Assembly (NCBI GenBank): GCA_007753675.1
Contig: CP036432.1
Coordinates: 2,392,394 to 2,456,393 of the forward strand
Length of the DNA: 64,000 nt
Direction of reading: 5' to 3'
Origin: Stieleria magnilauensis
GTDB lineage: Bacteria; Planctomycetota; Planctomycetia; Pirellulales; Pirellulaceae
Position numbers and translations under genes: made by a program. The notes beneath the pieces are model-generated. The model saw nothing but the letters and a program-made list of their open reading frames with translations, made no database searches and was not told the origin of the DNA. Shown here piece by piece: positions 7,901-16,122 of this stretch (its first letter is position 1; every line of letters starts with the position of its first letter).

Positions 7901-10016
7901 CAACATGCTCGCCGCCGGACGGGAAGGTTTGCACGAAACCTGGTCCAACAACTTCCCGAATCGTATAAGTGCCTGGGCCGGGGAAATTGATGGAATAACG
8001 ACCATTGGCATCGGTGATGGCGGACGGTTCACCGATGTCCGGGCTGTCGTCACCGTCCAAGTCCAGGTAGATGTAGACCCCTTCGATCCCAGACTCGGTG
8101 GAGTCAAAGACTCCGTTGCCGTTGGTGTCGGCGAACTTGGTCCCGGTGATATCGGAAATCACCTTGGTGAATCCGAAATCGATGCCGCTGTCACCGCCGG
8201 AAGCGAACCGCGTGGTCGGCAGGCTGGCGGCAAATTGCGGCGGTGTCACCGCCAGCACGTTGTACGTCGTGCCCGCCGCAACATTTAAGGAATACAAGCC
8301 GTTGCCATCGGACACGGCCACGGGCTCGGTCGGATCGATAAAGCCGTTCTGAATGATATCGGCAAACACGGTGACGCCGGGCAGTCCCGGGTCGCCGGTC
8401 CCGCGTCCGTCGCGGTTGAGGTCGTTGAAGACGCGTCCGGTGATGCCGGTCCCTACGGTGCCGGTCGAAAGGCTGTAGGCCAACGCATTGGCCGTGTCTT
8501 GGAACCCAAACAAGCCTTCGTTGAGATCAAAACGATCGATCGAGAAATTTGGGATGGTGTCGTCGTCCGTTCCAAAAATCCCGTCAAAACCGACGCCCAT
8601 TCCAAACTCATCGCGGCGGGGCCCGACCCCGTCGATGATCGAGCCGACGGCGTTGGTTCCATCGGTGTGACGCAGACCGAACGTGTGCCCGGCCTCGTGT
8701 GATACCGTCCACGCCATCGAGCGGGCGACGGCATCCAGCACGCTCTTGCTGTTATCGATTGGGAACTGAGTTGCAGCGGCAAGGAAGAAGTCGATCGGCA
8801 GGATCGAGTTCTCGCTCATGTCAAAGTTGCCGATGTCCAGCGACTGGGCGATGCCCAAAATGCCGTCGATCCCCGCATCCGCGATCGTGCCGCCGATGAA
8901 CAGACGCGTCACCAACGGATCGTCCAGCGCTGGCTCGGGGTACAGCCCCAACGCGGCGTCGCGGCTGTTGAGAATTCGGATTCCGAAGTCACCCGGATTG
9001 CCGGTGCTGTTGTAGTCGCCGTTTTGTCCGTCGGTGATGACGGAATAGAAGTCGCTGTGAACCAGATTGACCGTCTTGTCGATCAACTCGTTGTATACCG
9101 CCTCAGAAGTGTTTTGCAGCCCCAACGCGGCCATGTTCTCGCGGAGTGACGAGAATCGAATGATCCCGAACGGGTTGGTGCTGCCCGGGAACAGCGTGCT
9201 CGGATAGAAGCCGCCTTCGAAATCCAGGTAGATGGTTTGCTGGGCACCGATCGGCAAGCTCTCCGAGATCGGTCGATAGACACGCAGCCCCACGGTGTAG
9301 TTGACCGAGGTGGTCGATGGCGCAACGAGCAAATAATAGGTACCGTCATGGGGCACGACCTGGGCCCCCACCGCGTTGCCGGACGTCATCAGCGGAGACG
9401 GATCGGGGTGGATCAACCCCTGATTGGAATCGGTCCCGAACCAGAACGCACCGTTGGTCGCCCGCGGATTGTACGTCGTGCCGAACTGCGATGGACCGTA
9501 CAGGACCGTCAGGTTCGCCCCCGCACCGACCACGGCGATGTCCAGAATGTCACCCGCTCGCAGGTTGAACGCGTAGGTGTCGAGGTCCGCGTTGACGTTC
9601 CCCTGCCCACTGATCGTCACCGGCAGGCTGCCGTTGATGTCGATCGTGTCCTCCTCACCAGGCCCCGTCCCCAACGGAAGGAACTGGGCGCTGAATCGCG
9701 AATCGTTCACGCCCTGCTGGTTGGCCGTTTCCGCCTCGTTGACCACAAACGCCGGCACGGTTCCGATGTTCCGCGGATTCGACGGTGCAAACAAATCCGT
9801 GTCGATCGGAGCGTTGCTGCTGCCCGCACTGCTGACGGCGGCGAGCAGTTTCCGGCTCTCTAACCCCTCCATCAACAATCGCCGACGCTGTCGGCGCTGA
9901 CCCCCACGGCTTCGTCGCGTCTTTCTTTGTTTCCGCGAAGAATCGACGTTCATGTCGCTCATCTCGTTGTTAGAAGCGTTGGGACTAAGAATTTCCGATT
10001 CAGTTCGTTGGATCAT
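4914..10016 (-). CDS. Giant secreted LEPR-XLL protein with metalloprotease-like, SdrD-B-like and GEVED segments and C-terminal dockerin
   Basis: A 1700-aa extracellular protein. Residues about 30-60 are a basic stretch followed by MEGLESRKLLAAVS, the planctomycete LEPR-XLL motif found near the start of very large exported proteins. A pre-peptidase-like beta domain (about 100-245) is followed by a zinc metalloprotease signature HEAGHTFGLRH near residues 439-449, with the three His and the Glu intact. Then come SdrD-B/CNA-B-like repeats (about 520-720: GRVFNDLNRDGRGTGDPG, GTKFADTNGNGVFDSTES), a GEVED-like domain, Ig/cadherin-like blocks with 'VLDNDV' linkers, and a C-terminal type I dockerin with two Ca-binding loops (DVNNDGFVTPSDAL, DVNGDMKTTALDAL; about 1557-1616). 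A cell-surface or secreted protease or adhesin is likely. No cohesin partner is seen here. The C-terminal tail is acidic. Confidence 0.8.
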   Translation of the reverse strand: MIQRTESEILSPNASNNEMSDMNVDSSRKQRKTRRSRGGQRRQRRRLLMEGLESRKLLAAVSSAGSSNAPIDTDLFAPSNPRNIGTVPAFVVNEAETANQQGVNDSRFSAQFLPLGTGPGEEDTIDINGSLPVTISGQGNVNADLDTYAFNLRAGDILDIAVVGAGANLTVLYGPSQFGTTYNPRATNGAFWFGTDSNQGLIHPDPSPLMTSGNAVGAQVVPHDGTYYLLVAPSTTSVNYTVGLRVYRPISESLPIGAQQTIYLDFEGGFYPSTLFPGSTNPFGIIRFSSLRENMAALGLQNTSEAVYNELIDKTVNLVHSDFYSVITDGQNGDYNSTGNPGDFGIRILNSRDAALGLYPEPALDDPLVTRLFIGGTIADAGIDGILGIAQSLDIGNFDMSENSILPIDFFLAAATQFPIDNSKSVLDAVARSMAWTVSHEAGHTFGLRHTDGTNAVGSIIDGVGPRRDEFGMGVGFDGIFGTDDDTIPNFSIDRFDLNEGLFGFQDTANALAYSLSTGTVGTGITGRVFNDLNRDGRGTGDPGLPGVTVFADIIQNGFIDPTEPVAVSDGNGLYSLNVAAGTTYNVLAVTPPQFAASLPTTRFASGGDSGIDFGFTKVISDITGTKFADTNGNGVFDSTESGIEGVYIYLDLDGDDSPDIGEPSAITDANGRYSINFPGPGTYTIREVVGPGFVQTFPSGGEHVVNFNGIGLTDNYNFGNLPSRDYGDAPDTYQTTVAANGPSHGISTALGLGALVDRETDGIPTTSALGDDLNNIDDEDGVLLLSPLGPGGTASLSVTTRNTTGSAAFLQGWIDFNANGVFDASEQVFKDLQLAAGTSTLTVNVPTDAVVGSTFARFRYSPTAGLGVGGEADSGEVEDYQFDILQQAAVANDDNFTVSRNSLSNRLDVLANDFETSVTQLRIISTNTTGTVGTRGVVSIIENGRAISYTPPNGFTGRDVFQYVVVDQTGTQYTATVVVNVNFRSNVPIAVDDTFDIPQGSANRALNVLDNDVPSIFGGISITSVTAGDQGGQVTLEGGGQTIRYTPQPGFAGTEQFTYSIEDANGSISTAQVTVNSQPGALNDDLVDFTIGIFDVVNNKPISSVQVGQPFYVRVFVEELNNPNFSPEGVASAFLDLLYTDELVSTNDTISTDSFGFDITFGENFQGGGFKLGDAIVPGLINDVGAVQPIPGDGNLIQHTDPAELFTLTMTGISPGVALFAADPADSPVAETILVGEDVALTPAQQRLGRTELTIFPASDNFASAIDDAFVDGFDSVGNRIVQSVLPNTLDVLDNDLFGPTGTLQEFGIVTAPSLGTAVVNRNGTPTDFSDDTIDYFADVNANGFDSFTYVIVSSDGVRSIAEVTMAIGDAANDDIVDISFGLVDEFGNSITSVASGQTFGVQVFVEDLRTEFQGNTFVFAAYLDMLYDTGIINPAPAAGGGRYDFRVAFDGDFNASTGVGTAARRGIIDEFGSLLLQNVAEGGGVAEPNLMATVFFTAGTVFQDTVTQVIGSPADSSPFQDTLLRDRDEPVDVSQIRYHALNVTVRAASALQNQAMPEDVNNDGFVTPSDALTVINALAREGEGEAQRLGMYTDVNGDMKTTALDALRVINHLALIAAQTGEGEAVVSDQLASNVAATDPASRDEAFADLSLQAKLVSVADSDETQATSQSVALTFADADDEDDDLLALLADDQSELA

Positions 10017-10572
10017 CGAGGGTCTCTACCAAACGTGCCGGCCTCTAGGGCCTTGACGAAAAGCGGCGGTGTCGCGGGTCGGTCGTACAAGTTGCGGGTT
10101 CTGCAGAGTGTAATTCTGAGACGCCCGGCTATCCATTTAATTCCATTTTCTCATCGATCGCGGCCGTAACTGTTCGCATGGATTGCCGTAGCGCGGGAAT
10201 TCGCTCGTTCGTATGCATCGGACGAACGCTGCCCCAAGCGTTGCTAATCACCAAGGGCTCGCCCAACCAGGAAGATGGGAAAAATGCGAAGTATGAGGCG
10301 ATTGGATAAGGAATGGCTGCGATTCTAGTTGGGCCGATAACCGTGTCAACGAATCGTGGCTCTCTGACGCCGCTTGTTTGGGAAGAGTTCCGACCAAAAC
10401 CGGTATTATCGGTCAAAAGCGGTCCCGAAATCGACCTTCGGCGGATTCTAAGCCCGCCAAAATCGGGCGTTTCCGCACAGAAATCGGCCCGTCAGGCGGA
10501 CTTCCTTGGGGGAATCGCAGGTTGCCTGGCGAGAAAGCGCACGCGCGAGGCCGTGGCCACCGCTTGGATATC

Positions 10573-10716
10573 GGGCAATACCGCTAAGTGAAGCGTCGTT
10601 TGCTCGGGTCGGGTCGGGCCCCGTAGCCTCGCGCCAAACGACTGAGATTCGTTCGATATCAGCCGGTTCGCGCCAGCGTCCGGGCGCCCATCAATATCGA
10701 TTTAGCGGTATTGCCC
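10573..10716. repeat. Repeat family B element with 15-bp perfect terminal inverted repeats
   Basis: Bases 10573-10587 (GGGCAATACCGCTAA) are the exact complement of 10702-10716. The 144-bp element encloses GGGCCCCGTAGCCTCGCGCC and AGCCGGTTCGCGCCAGCGTC, which recur near 23995-24090 and, inverted, at 49718-49766. It uses the same CCGCTAA/TTAGCGG ends as family A, so the two families may be related. The rest of the 736-bp spacer 10017-10752 contains the upstream region of the giant gene and no gene I would defend. Confidence 0.7.
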
Positions 10717-10752
10717 CAGTGACAAGATCTGATCCTGAGTGACCGCCCAGCG

Positions 10753-11298
10753 CTAAGCCGCTTGGGCTGCCGCGGGGGCGGGGACTGACCGCTTCACACC
10801 GGACAGCTCATAAGCACCGAACATCACACCGGCAAACAGCAGGTCGCCGGCTGCGGTGTAACCATAAAACGGAATCGCGTTGGTAAAACACGCCACCAAC
10901 CCTTCCACGCTGGCGGGATACCAAGGCCCCAGCCAAACCCCTAGGTTGCTGACGACAAAGAACACCGTGGAGGCGGCGAATGCCCCGATCGGAAGTCTCC
11001 GCCAATTCACACCGCTGGCGTCCGCGTGGGCTCGGACAAGTCGCCCCAGTGGAACCGACAACGTGACCCCGACGTAGGTCGCTGCCATCACCATCGGGTT
11101 GTAGAATCCCATGCCGGGAATCCCCATCAAATGGGAAACCGCATCGCTGATCAACAGGGCTGCGGCCGGGACCAGATAGGCCTTGCGTCCGGCGAAATAA
11201 CAACCCGCGAACAACCCAAGTGCCCCCAGACAGGCGAAGTTGGGCGGGTGCGGCAGAAAACGAGTCGCGGCGATGGCGAGGGTCAGCAAGTAGATCAT
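10753..11298 (-). CDS. DUF6580-type small integral membrane protein
   Basis: A 181-aa protein with about five membrane helices. It opens with TRFLPHPPNFACLGALGLF, the hallmark of DUF6580 (in other members RFLPHPPNF.P.GA.ALF.G). The family resembles substrate-binding S components of energy-coupling vitamin transporters, but its substrate is unknown and no T or A component lies nearby. The C-terminus is an Ala/Pro-rich tail. It lies downstream of the secreted gene at 11406-12218 on the same strand, about 107 bp apart, so co-transcription is possible but unproven. Confidence 0.75.
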   Translation of the reverse strand: MIYLLTLAIAATRFLPHPPNFACLGALGLFAGCYFAGRKAYLVPAAALLISDAVSHLMGIPGMGFYNPMVMAATYVGVTLSVPLGRLVRAHADASGVNWRRLPIGAFAASTVFFVVSNLGVWLGPWYPASVEGLVACFTNAIPFYGYTAAGDLLFAGVMFGAYELSGVKRSVPAPAAAQAA

Positions 11299-11405
11299 TT
11301 TTTACCGATCGGTAGGAGAGACTTGACTCCCACCCTTTTTAGCGACTTGCCAACCATTTCGAAAGTCCCAACCGCCGCGGACGCGGCCAACGATTTTTTT
11401 CGCCG

Positions 11406-12218
11406 CTACTGCAAAATGGCGGTCGCCACGCCGACCGCAGTTGCCTGCGAAACGACGGCCTTGCGTTGATACGGCGGCCGCTGCTTGAGCGCGGGAACAC
11501 AGGACCCGGCGCGGTAGTAACCCAGGCTGTACTGGCACTCCGACGGCGGCGCGATCGCGGTCAGGTAGGGCAGCGAGACGGCCTGGGCCAAGAACCGTCC
11601 ACCGCTCACAAACGGCTGAAGGCAGGGGTAACGCTGGTGGCCGTGGCGTTCCAACATCCGGTCCTCAAAGTAGAGCGGATGGGAAAACGTATTGGGGGCG
11701 GCCCAGTGGCGGGCGGTCCATTGCCATGGCAATCCACGATCGATTCCAGACTCGGGCAACGGGATCAGCGGAACGGTTTCTCCTTGACGAAACCCGAGTG
11801 GAACTTCGCCGTTGCCAATTTCCGTCGTGTCGGTCGTCAGGGCCGCGATCGGCGGCAGCACCAGCTTGCCATCGGCCAGTTGCGTTTGGCGATCCGAGAA
11901 CAGGGAACGATTGGCATCCTCAGCGACAGGCACGGTGGCGTCGTTGGTGCGTGGCGCGGCGTCGGCTTGCGCCGTATCCGCCGCAGCGTCAACGGCTTCG
12001 TCGGCCTGGCCATCGCCCTGGACCAATGCCGCAAACGTCAGCGGTGTCTCCGCCAAGTACGACGGCAAGTCGCTCTGCACCGGGTCCGCTGCGAACACCG
12101 AGGTCGCGGGGGCGACCGTGGCAAGCGCAAGGCACGCCGTGATCTTCGCCATTTGCACTAACTTGCTCGTTTGATTCCAAAACATCGTTTTTCTCGCATG
12201 CTCCGTTTGGACGGACAA
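11406..12218 (-). CDS. Secreted planctomycete protein of unknown function
   Basis: A 270-aa frame. The more plausible start is the internal ATG at 12185 (MFWNQTSKLVQMAK), which puts the hydrophobic signal ITACLALATVAPATSVFAA at the usual distance; the longer start gives 11 extra residues. After an acidic/Ala-rich linker, the C-terminal half (about 165-270) is compact and Trp/His/Tyr/Cys-rich: RHWAAPNTFSHPLYFEDRML and PPSECQYSLGYYRAGSCVP. This motif block appears lineage-specific to me, and no function is known. The two Cys in the last block could form a disulfide in the periplasm. Confidence 0.65.
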   Translation of the reverse strand: MSVQTEHARKTMFWNQTSKLVQMAKITACLALATVAPATSVFAADPVQSDLPSYLAETPLTFAALVQGDGQADEAVDAAADTAQADAAPRTNDATVPVAEDANRSLFSDRQTQLADGKLVLPPIAALTTDTTEIGNGEVPLGFRQGETVPLIPLPESGIDRGLPWQWTARHWAAPNTFSHPLYFEDRMLERHGHQRYPCLQPFVSGGRFLAQAVSLPYLTAIAPPSECQYSLGYYRAGSCVPALKQRPPYQRKAVVSQATAVGVATAILQ

Positions 12219-12434
12219 TCAGATTCATTCCCATTATCTGGTTCGACCGATCGGATTCGAAACGAGAACAAACACGCCAGAATGCGGATGACAAGCACAA
12301 CACGCAGCATGCGTTTGATCGCGACATTGGGTGCGACGGGTCGAGATCATCCAATCGTCAAGGTTTCCCAGACGATGCGTGCCAGCGCCTCATAGGCATC
12401 GCGGCCAATCCCTCCTGCTTCGGCACTCAAGCTG

Positions 12435-12841
12435 TTAGCGGAACGGCGCGAGCCGTGTCTCGAATATCCCGGAGGGATGACAGCGAGTAGCCGGAGGTCA
12501 GCGAAGCGACACCTCCGGGACGCAGGTGCCAAAGTCCCCTCGACCCCGGCGGGGTCGCAGCGAATCAAGCTGCTGGCGGCGTCGCAGTCCGCCTTTCTAA
12601 ATGAGATTGATGGGACGCTTGTGCGCGTTGCAGCAGATCGAGCCCGAGGGCTCTGGCGTGATTTGCTTCGACACCCTCCGGGGTCGCGTCAGGCGAGGGA
12701 ACGGATGTCCGGAGGTATCGCTTCGCTCACCTCCGGCTACTGGCTTTGACCCCGTCGGGGTCATGGCAGCGATCGCAAGCAGCCCGAGGGCCCGCACCAT
12801 GCCGCACACAAACCACGGAAGCTGTTAGCCGAACGGCTAAC
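12435..12841. repeat. Second hairpin-rich spacer between msrB and the upstream secreted gene
   Basis: The 625-bp spacer 12219-12843 has no convincing gene but many short perfect palindromes: CCGGAGGT...ACCTCCGG (12491-12518), GACCCCGGCGGGGTC (12542-12556), GAGCCCGAGGGCTC (12639-12652), GACCCCGTCGGGGTC (12748-12762) and GTTAGCCGAACGGCTAAC (12824-12841). It begins with a family A half (TTAGCGGAACGGCGCGAGCC, 12435). The last hairpin lies immediately after the msrB stop on the minus strand. The modules TCCGGCTACT and CCTCCGG are shared with the spacers near 4.05 kb and 54.4/56.1 kb. Confidence 0.65.
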
Positions 12842-12843
12842 CG

Positions 12844-13485
12844 CTAGCGTTTCTTGTCCGGCGCAGACTTCGACTTCTCCGTCGCCTCTTCGAACTGCAG
12901 CGCCGCACTGTTGAGGCAATATCGCTTGCCCGTTTTGTCTTTGGGGCCGTCGTTGAACACATGCCCCAAGTGGGCTTCGCACCGGCTGCAATGCACCTCT
13001 TGGCGAGGATAGATGAGCCGAAAATCGACCTTCATCCCGATGCGTTCCTTGCTGATCGGATCGTAAAAGCTCGGCCAGCCGGTGCCCGACTTGAACTTGG
13101 TCTCACTGGTGAAAAGCGCCTGACCGCACACGATACAGCGGTAGAGCCCTTCTTTCTTGTTGTCCCAATACTTGTTTCGGAACGCCGTTTCAGTCTCTTC
13201 GTTCTGAGTGACTTTGAATTGAATCGGACTGAGTAATTTTTGGAGCTCCGCGACGGTTTTGGGAGTGTAAGGCGGGTCCTCGATTTCGTCCGAGTCGCTC
13301 TTCTCTGACTCGATCGTCGCCGACGCGTCCGCGTTCACCTCCACCGCTGCTGCCGCATCGGCCCCGGATGCTCCGGTGGCGGCATCCTGACTGCCGGCCG
13401 GCCGCAGCCCGATCGAGACCAGGACCGCTGCGAAGATGAAGGCGAATACCCGCTTGGCATCGACCTGATGGATGGAATGATTCAT
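12844..13485 (-). CDS. msrB: Peptide-methionine (R)-S-oxide reductase with N-terminal export segment
   Basis: A 213-aa protein. The MsrB domain spans about 78-200. It has both zinc CxxC pairs (Cys117/Cys120 in CIVCGQALF and Cys166/Cys169 in CSRCEAHLGHVF), the substrate motif SGTGWPSFYDPI, and the catalytic Cys190 in RYCLNSAALQF. It reduces methionine-R-sulfoxide in proteins. Residues 12-30 are hydrophobic (VFAFIFAAVLVSIGL) and are followed by an Ala/Asp/Glu-rich linker, so the enzyme is probably periplasmic or membrane-tethered, unlike the cytosolic form of about 140 aa. It is transcribed divergently from the ABC ATPase gene, with about 165 bp between the starts. Confidence 0.92.
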   Translation of the reverse strand: MNHSIHQVDAKRVFAFIFAAVLVSIGLRPAGSQDAATGASGADAAAAVEVNADASATIESEKSDSDEIEDPPYTPKTVAELQKLLSPIQFKVTQNEETETAFRNKYWDNKKEGLYRCIVCGQALFTSETKFKSGTGWPSFYDPISKERIGMKVDFRLIYPRQEVHCSRCEAHLGHVFNDGPKDKTGKRYCLNSAALQFEEATEKSKSAPDKKR

Positions 13486-13650
13486 GGTGGCTCCAACTAT
13501 TCAGTCAAATCTTTCGCTATCATCAATCGAGCATCCACGCCCTGGCCGAACCGGACGAGGCGTATTCGATGGCGGTTGAAGTGGTCCATCAAAATGGGCC
13601 CAACGGCGCGGGGCCGCTCGGCCTTCGCAGACCCCACTATGGTTGATTGT

Positions 13651-14589
13651 ATGCAGGTCGTCCAGCTAAACAACGTTTCTCTCCGTTATGACAGCAACAA
13701 GGTCCTGGATGAAATCAGCGTTTCGGTCCAGGAAGGTGAATATGTCGTGATTTTGGGGGCCAGTGGATGTGGGAAGACGTCCTTGTTGAGAATGATCGCC
13801 GGGCTGATTTCCCCGACATCGGGATCCATTTTTTTGACGGGCCGCGATGTGACCCGCGTGGCGCCCCGACATCGCGACGTCGCCCTGGTGCCCCAGCAAG
13901 CCGGCGTGTACCCCCATTGGCCGATCGGCCGCTCAATCGGAATGGGGGTCCGCGGCCGCCTCTCTCGCCCCGAACGCGAGCAACGGATTCGGGAAGCGGC
14001 AAAAATGGTGGAACTGGAATCGCTGCTGGATCGTCTGCCGGAGCAACTCAGCGGCGGGCAATTGCGCCGCGCGGCGGTCGCCAAGGCGATCGCCAGCCGG
14101 GCATCGGTGAGATTGCTGGACGAACCCCTGTCGGCGATCGATGCCAATTTGCGGTATCAGATCGAAAAGGACCTTTCGCGGCTGCACCAGCAATCGCCGG
14201 GCGTCACCATTCACGTCACCCACGACGGCGGAGAGGCGATGCGTCTGGCCAGCCGTGTTGCGGTGATCGAAAACGGCAAGATTGCGCAGTTCGATACGCC
14301 CGACCAGCTGCGAACTCGCCCCGCCACCCCCGGTGTCGCTTCGGCCCTCGGTCGATCGGCCCTGATCACCGTGCCTGTCACGCGTATTGACGGAGCCTGG
14401 GCATCGAAAGACGGCCGGAAAGTGGCTGGCCCCGACGCACCGACCGGTTCAACGTCGGTGCTGGGTTATTACGAAGAAGACCTCAAGCCGCTCGAGGCGG
14501 GTCAGGCCCCGGAGTCGTCCGACCACTGGATCGACCATCAACGAAACGCGACCGTCAATCACGATCGCATCGTTTGGTTCCTGGAGTGA
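13651..14589 (+). CDS. Orphan ABC transporter ATP-binding protein, MalK/UgpC-like
   Basis: From the ATG at 13651 the product is 312 aa (an ATG at 13639 adds four residues; a longer frame back to 13468 would run into the msrB start). The motifs are complete: Walker A GASGCGKT (36-43), Q-loop VPQQAGVYPHW (about 80), signature LSGGQLRRA (133-141), Walker B VRLLDEP (153-159), D-loop SAID and switch His in IHVTHDGGEA. The roughly 90-residue C-terminal extension resembles the regulatory domain of sugar importers but is short. No permease or binding protein is adjacent, so its partners are elsewhere. Confidence 0.85.
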   Translation: MQVVQLNNVSLRYDSNKVLDEISVSVQEGEYVVILGASGCGKTSLLRMIAGLISPTSGSIFLTGRDVTRVAPRHRDVALVPQQAGVYPHWPIGRSIGMGVRGRLSRPEREQRIREAAKMVELESLLDRLPEQLSGGQLRRAAVAKAIASRASVRLLDEPLSAIDANLRYQIEKDLSRLHQQSPGVTIHVTHDGGEAMRLASRVAVIENGKIAQFDTPDQLRTRPATPGVASALGRSALITVPVTRIDGAWASKDGRKVAGPDAPTGSTSVLGYYEEDLKPLEAGQAPESSDHWIDHQRNATVNHDRIVWFLE

Positions 14590-14633
14590 TTTACACCCAG
14601 CACGTGGCGTCAGCCAGTGGCGCGTGATCGTGA

Positions 14634-16073
14634 CTACGCCGTCGCGGCGACGGGCAGATCAGCGACTTGATAAGCTCGCGAACGGAACAGGAAATCGATG
14701 ATGTTTCCTTCGTGCGGTTGCAGCCAGTTGAGCCGATTGGTCGGGATCGGCCCGAAGTTCACGCGATCAATCTCGACGCAAGCTCCGGCTGCGGCGACCA
14801 ATTCAGGATCTCGGGTCAGCACGGTTCCGACGAGTGTCGGGCCGATGCGACGAAGCATTTCCGCTTGCGGGCATTCCACGACGCTGACGAACGGGAACAT
14901 GTATTCCTTCATCGCGACGCCGCGGTCGGGTGAATCGGCATGAACGACCATCGGCCGCAGGTAGGCACAGTGCTCGCGCTCGATCAGCTTGTCACCGTAA
15001 TCGGCCGTCATGTCGGTGACACCGCTTTCGGCCAGATCCTGCTGCACCATCGCGTACGTTCCGGTCGCCATCGCGGGAACGGTAAACGCGGCCAGTTGGG
15101 CCTGGTCATCGGTCGGCGGCAACACATCGACCGGGCCGATCCGTTCGGCGATCGCTTGGGCGATCTCGCGGGTGTGCCGACTGGCCCAGATGCCGCTGCA
15201 GTTGATACAGGAGCGGCCGGAGTTACTGAGCACGCTTTCGACCATCACGTCCAAATACAATTCCCAGTCATCGACCACGTCGTCGCCGATCAAGATCTTC
15301 GACCATCCCGGTCCGTGGGCTTGCACGCGGGGATTGCCGGCGTGCTGTGCGACGGTTTCGGCGCTTCCAAAAATCATGCTGCGAGGCGTTTTGGTCATGA
15401 TCGCACCGCCGGCGTCGTGCCCGCCGGGATACAAACCGAATGCCTCAGCGGGAACACCGGCTTGGATGAACGCCGACACCATGCGGTACGGTGTCCAAGG
15501 TTCCTGGGAGCCCGGTTTCAACGCCAAGCCGATTTGCAGCGGGATCGCCGGCAGCCACAGGGTGTGAACGCCCGGTGAATTGTTCGGCAGGATGGCACCC
15601 AAGACCGGCGTTTGTGCCTGGTAGCTGACGATCACGCCGCGGCCTTCTTCGCCATAGCCCCGGCTCAGGATATCGAGATCCAATCCGCGGGTCAGACAGT
15701 CCAAGATCTCGTCCATGTGACTGAGAACGAAGCTGTTCTTCTTCAAGTTCGATCGACACATGTGCTCGGGCAATCCGGTACTGGCCGATTGCTGATGCAC
15801 AAATTGGTCGACCGATTGCATCGAGTCGCCGACGGGCAGCTCCGCGTTTTCGAACAGGTCGGCCGCCTTCTTCGACATCGCGATCAGATCGGCCGTCGAG
15901 TGTTTCAGCAGTGCGGCACGAGCCTTGTGAGCCTGCTTCATATCACGGGCGACGATGCCGCCTCCGACGCTGCCAAACTTCGCAATCGGTTCCCCGGTGT
16001 CAAAGTGAACGACGTCCTTGATTTCCATCGATTCGTAGGGCTTGCCCCAGCGAAGCGGTTGCAATGTGATCAT
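14634..16073 (-). CDS. Aldehyde dehydrogenase-fold enzyme, possibly an acyl-CoA or acyl-enzyme reductase
   Basis: A 479-aa protein started at the ATG at 16073 (MITLQPLRWGKPYES); the frame continues upstream only through the spacer and into the neighbouring gene. The fold is seen from ILPNNSPGVHTLWLPAIPLQIGLALKPG (about 161-188) and the catalytic segment SNSGRSCINCSG, where Cys289 is the expected nucleophile. It follows the adenylate-forming gene by 49 bp on the same strand, so the pair probably forms an operon. An activating ligase of about 377 aa plus a reductase of about 480 aa recalls LuxE/LuxC in size and order. The pairing suggests activation of a carboxylic acid and NAD(P)H reduction to the aldehyde, or the reverse. 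The substrate is unknown. Confidence 0.75.
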   Translation of the reverse strand: MITLQPLRWGKPYESMEIKDVVHFDTGEPIAKFGSVGGGIVARDMKQAHKARAALLKHSTADLIAMSKKAADLFENAELPVGDSMQSVDQFVHQQSASTGLPEHMCRSNLKKNSFVLSHMDEILDCLTRGLDLDILSRGYGEEGRGVIVSYQAQTPVLGAILPNNSPGVHTLWLPAIPLQIGLALKPGSQEPWTPYRMVSAFIQAGVPAEAFGLYPGGHDAGGAIMTKTPRSMIFGSAETVAQHAGNPRVQAHGPGWSKILIGDDVVDDWELYLDVMVESVLSNSGRSCINCSGIWASRHTREIAQAIAERIGPVDVLPPTDDQAQLAAFTVPAMATGTYAMVQQDLAESGVTDMTADYGDKLIEREHCAYLRPMVVHADSPDRGVAMKEYMFPFVSVVECPQAEMLRRIGPTLVGTVLTRDPELVAAAGACVEIDRVNFGPIPTNRLNWLQPHEGNIIDFLFRSRAYQVADLPVAATA

Positions 16074-16122
16074 GTCTATACGTTGATGTTGCGAGTGAGA
16101 GATTGGTGGGTTCGGGCGGGCA

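Noticed and set aside
10129-10591. Short frames in the spacer upstream of the giant gene
   Set aside because: No ribosome-binding site, family resemblance or consistent codon use; both strands are equally open.
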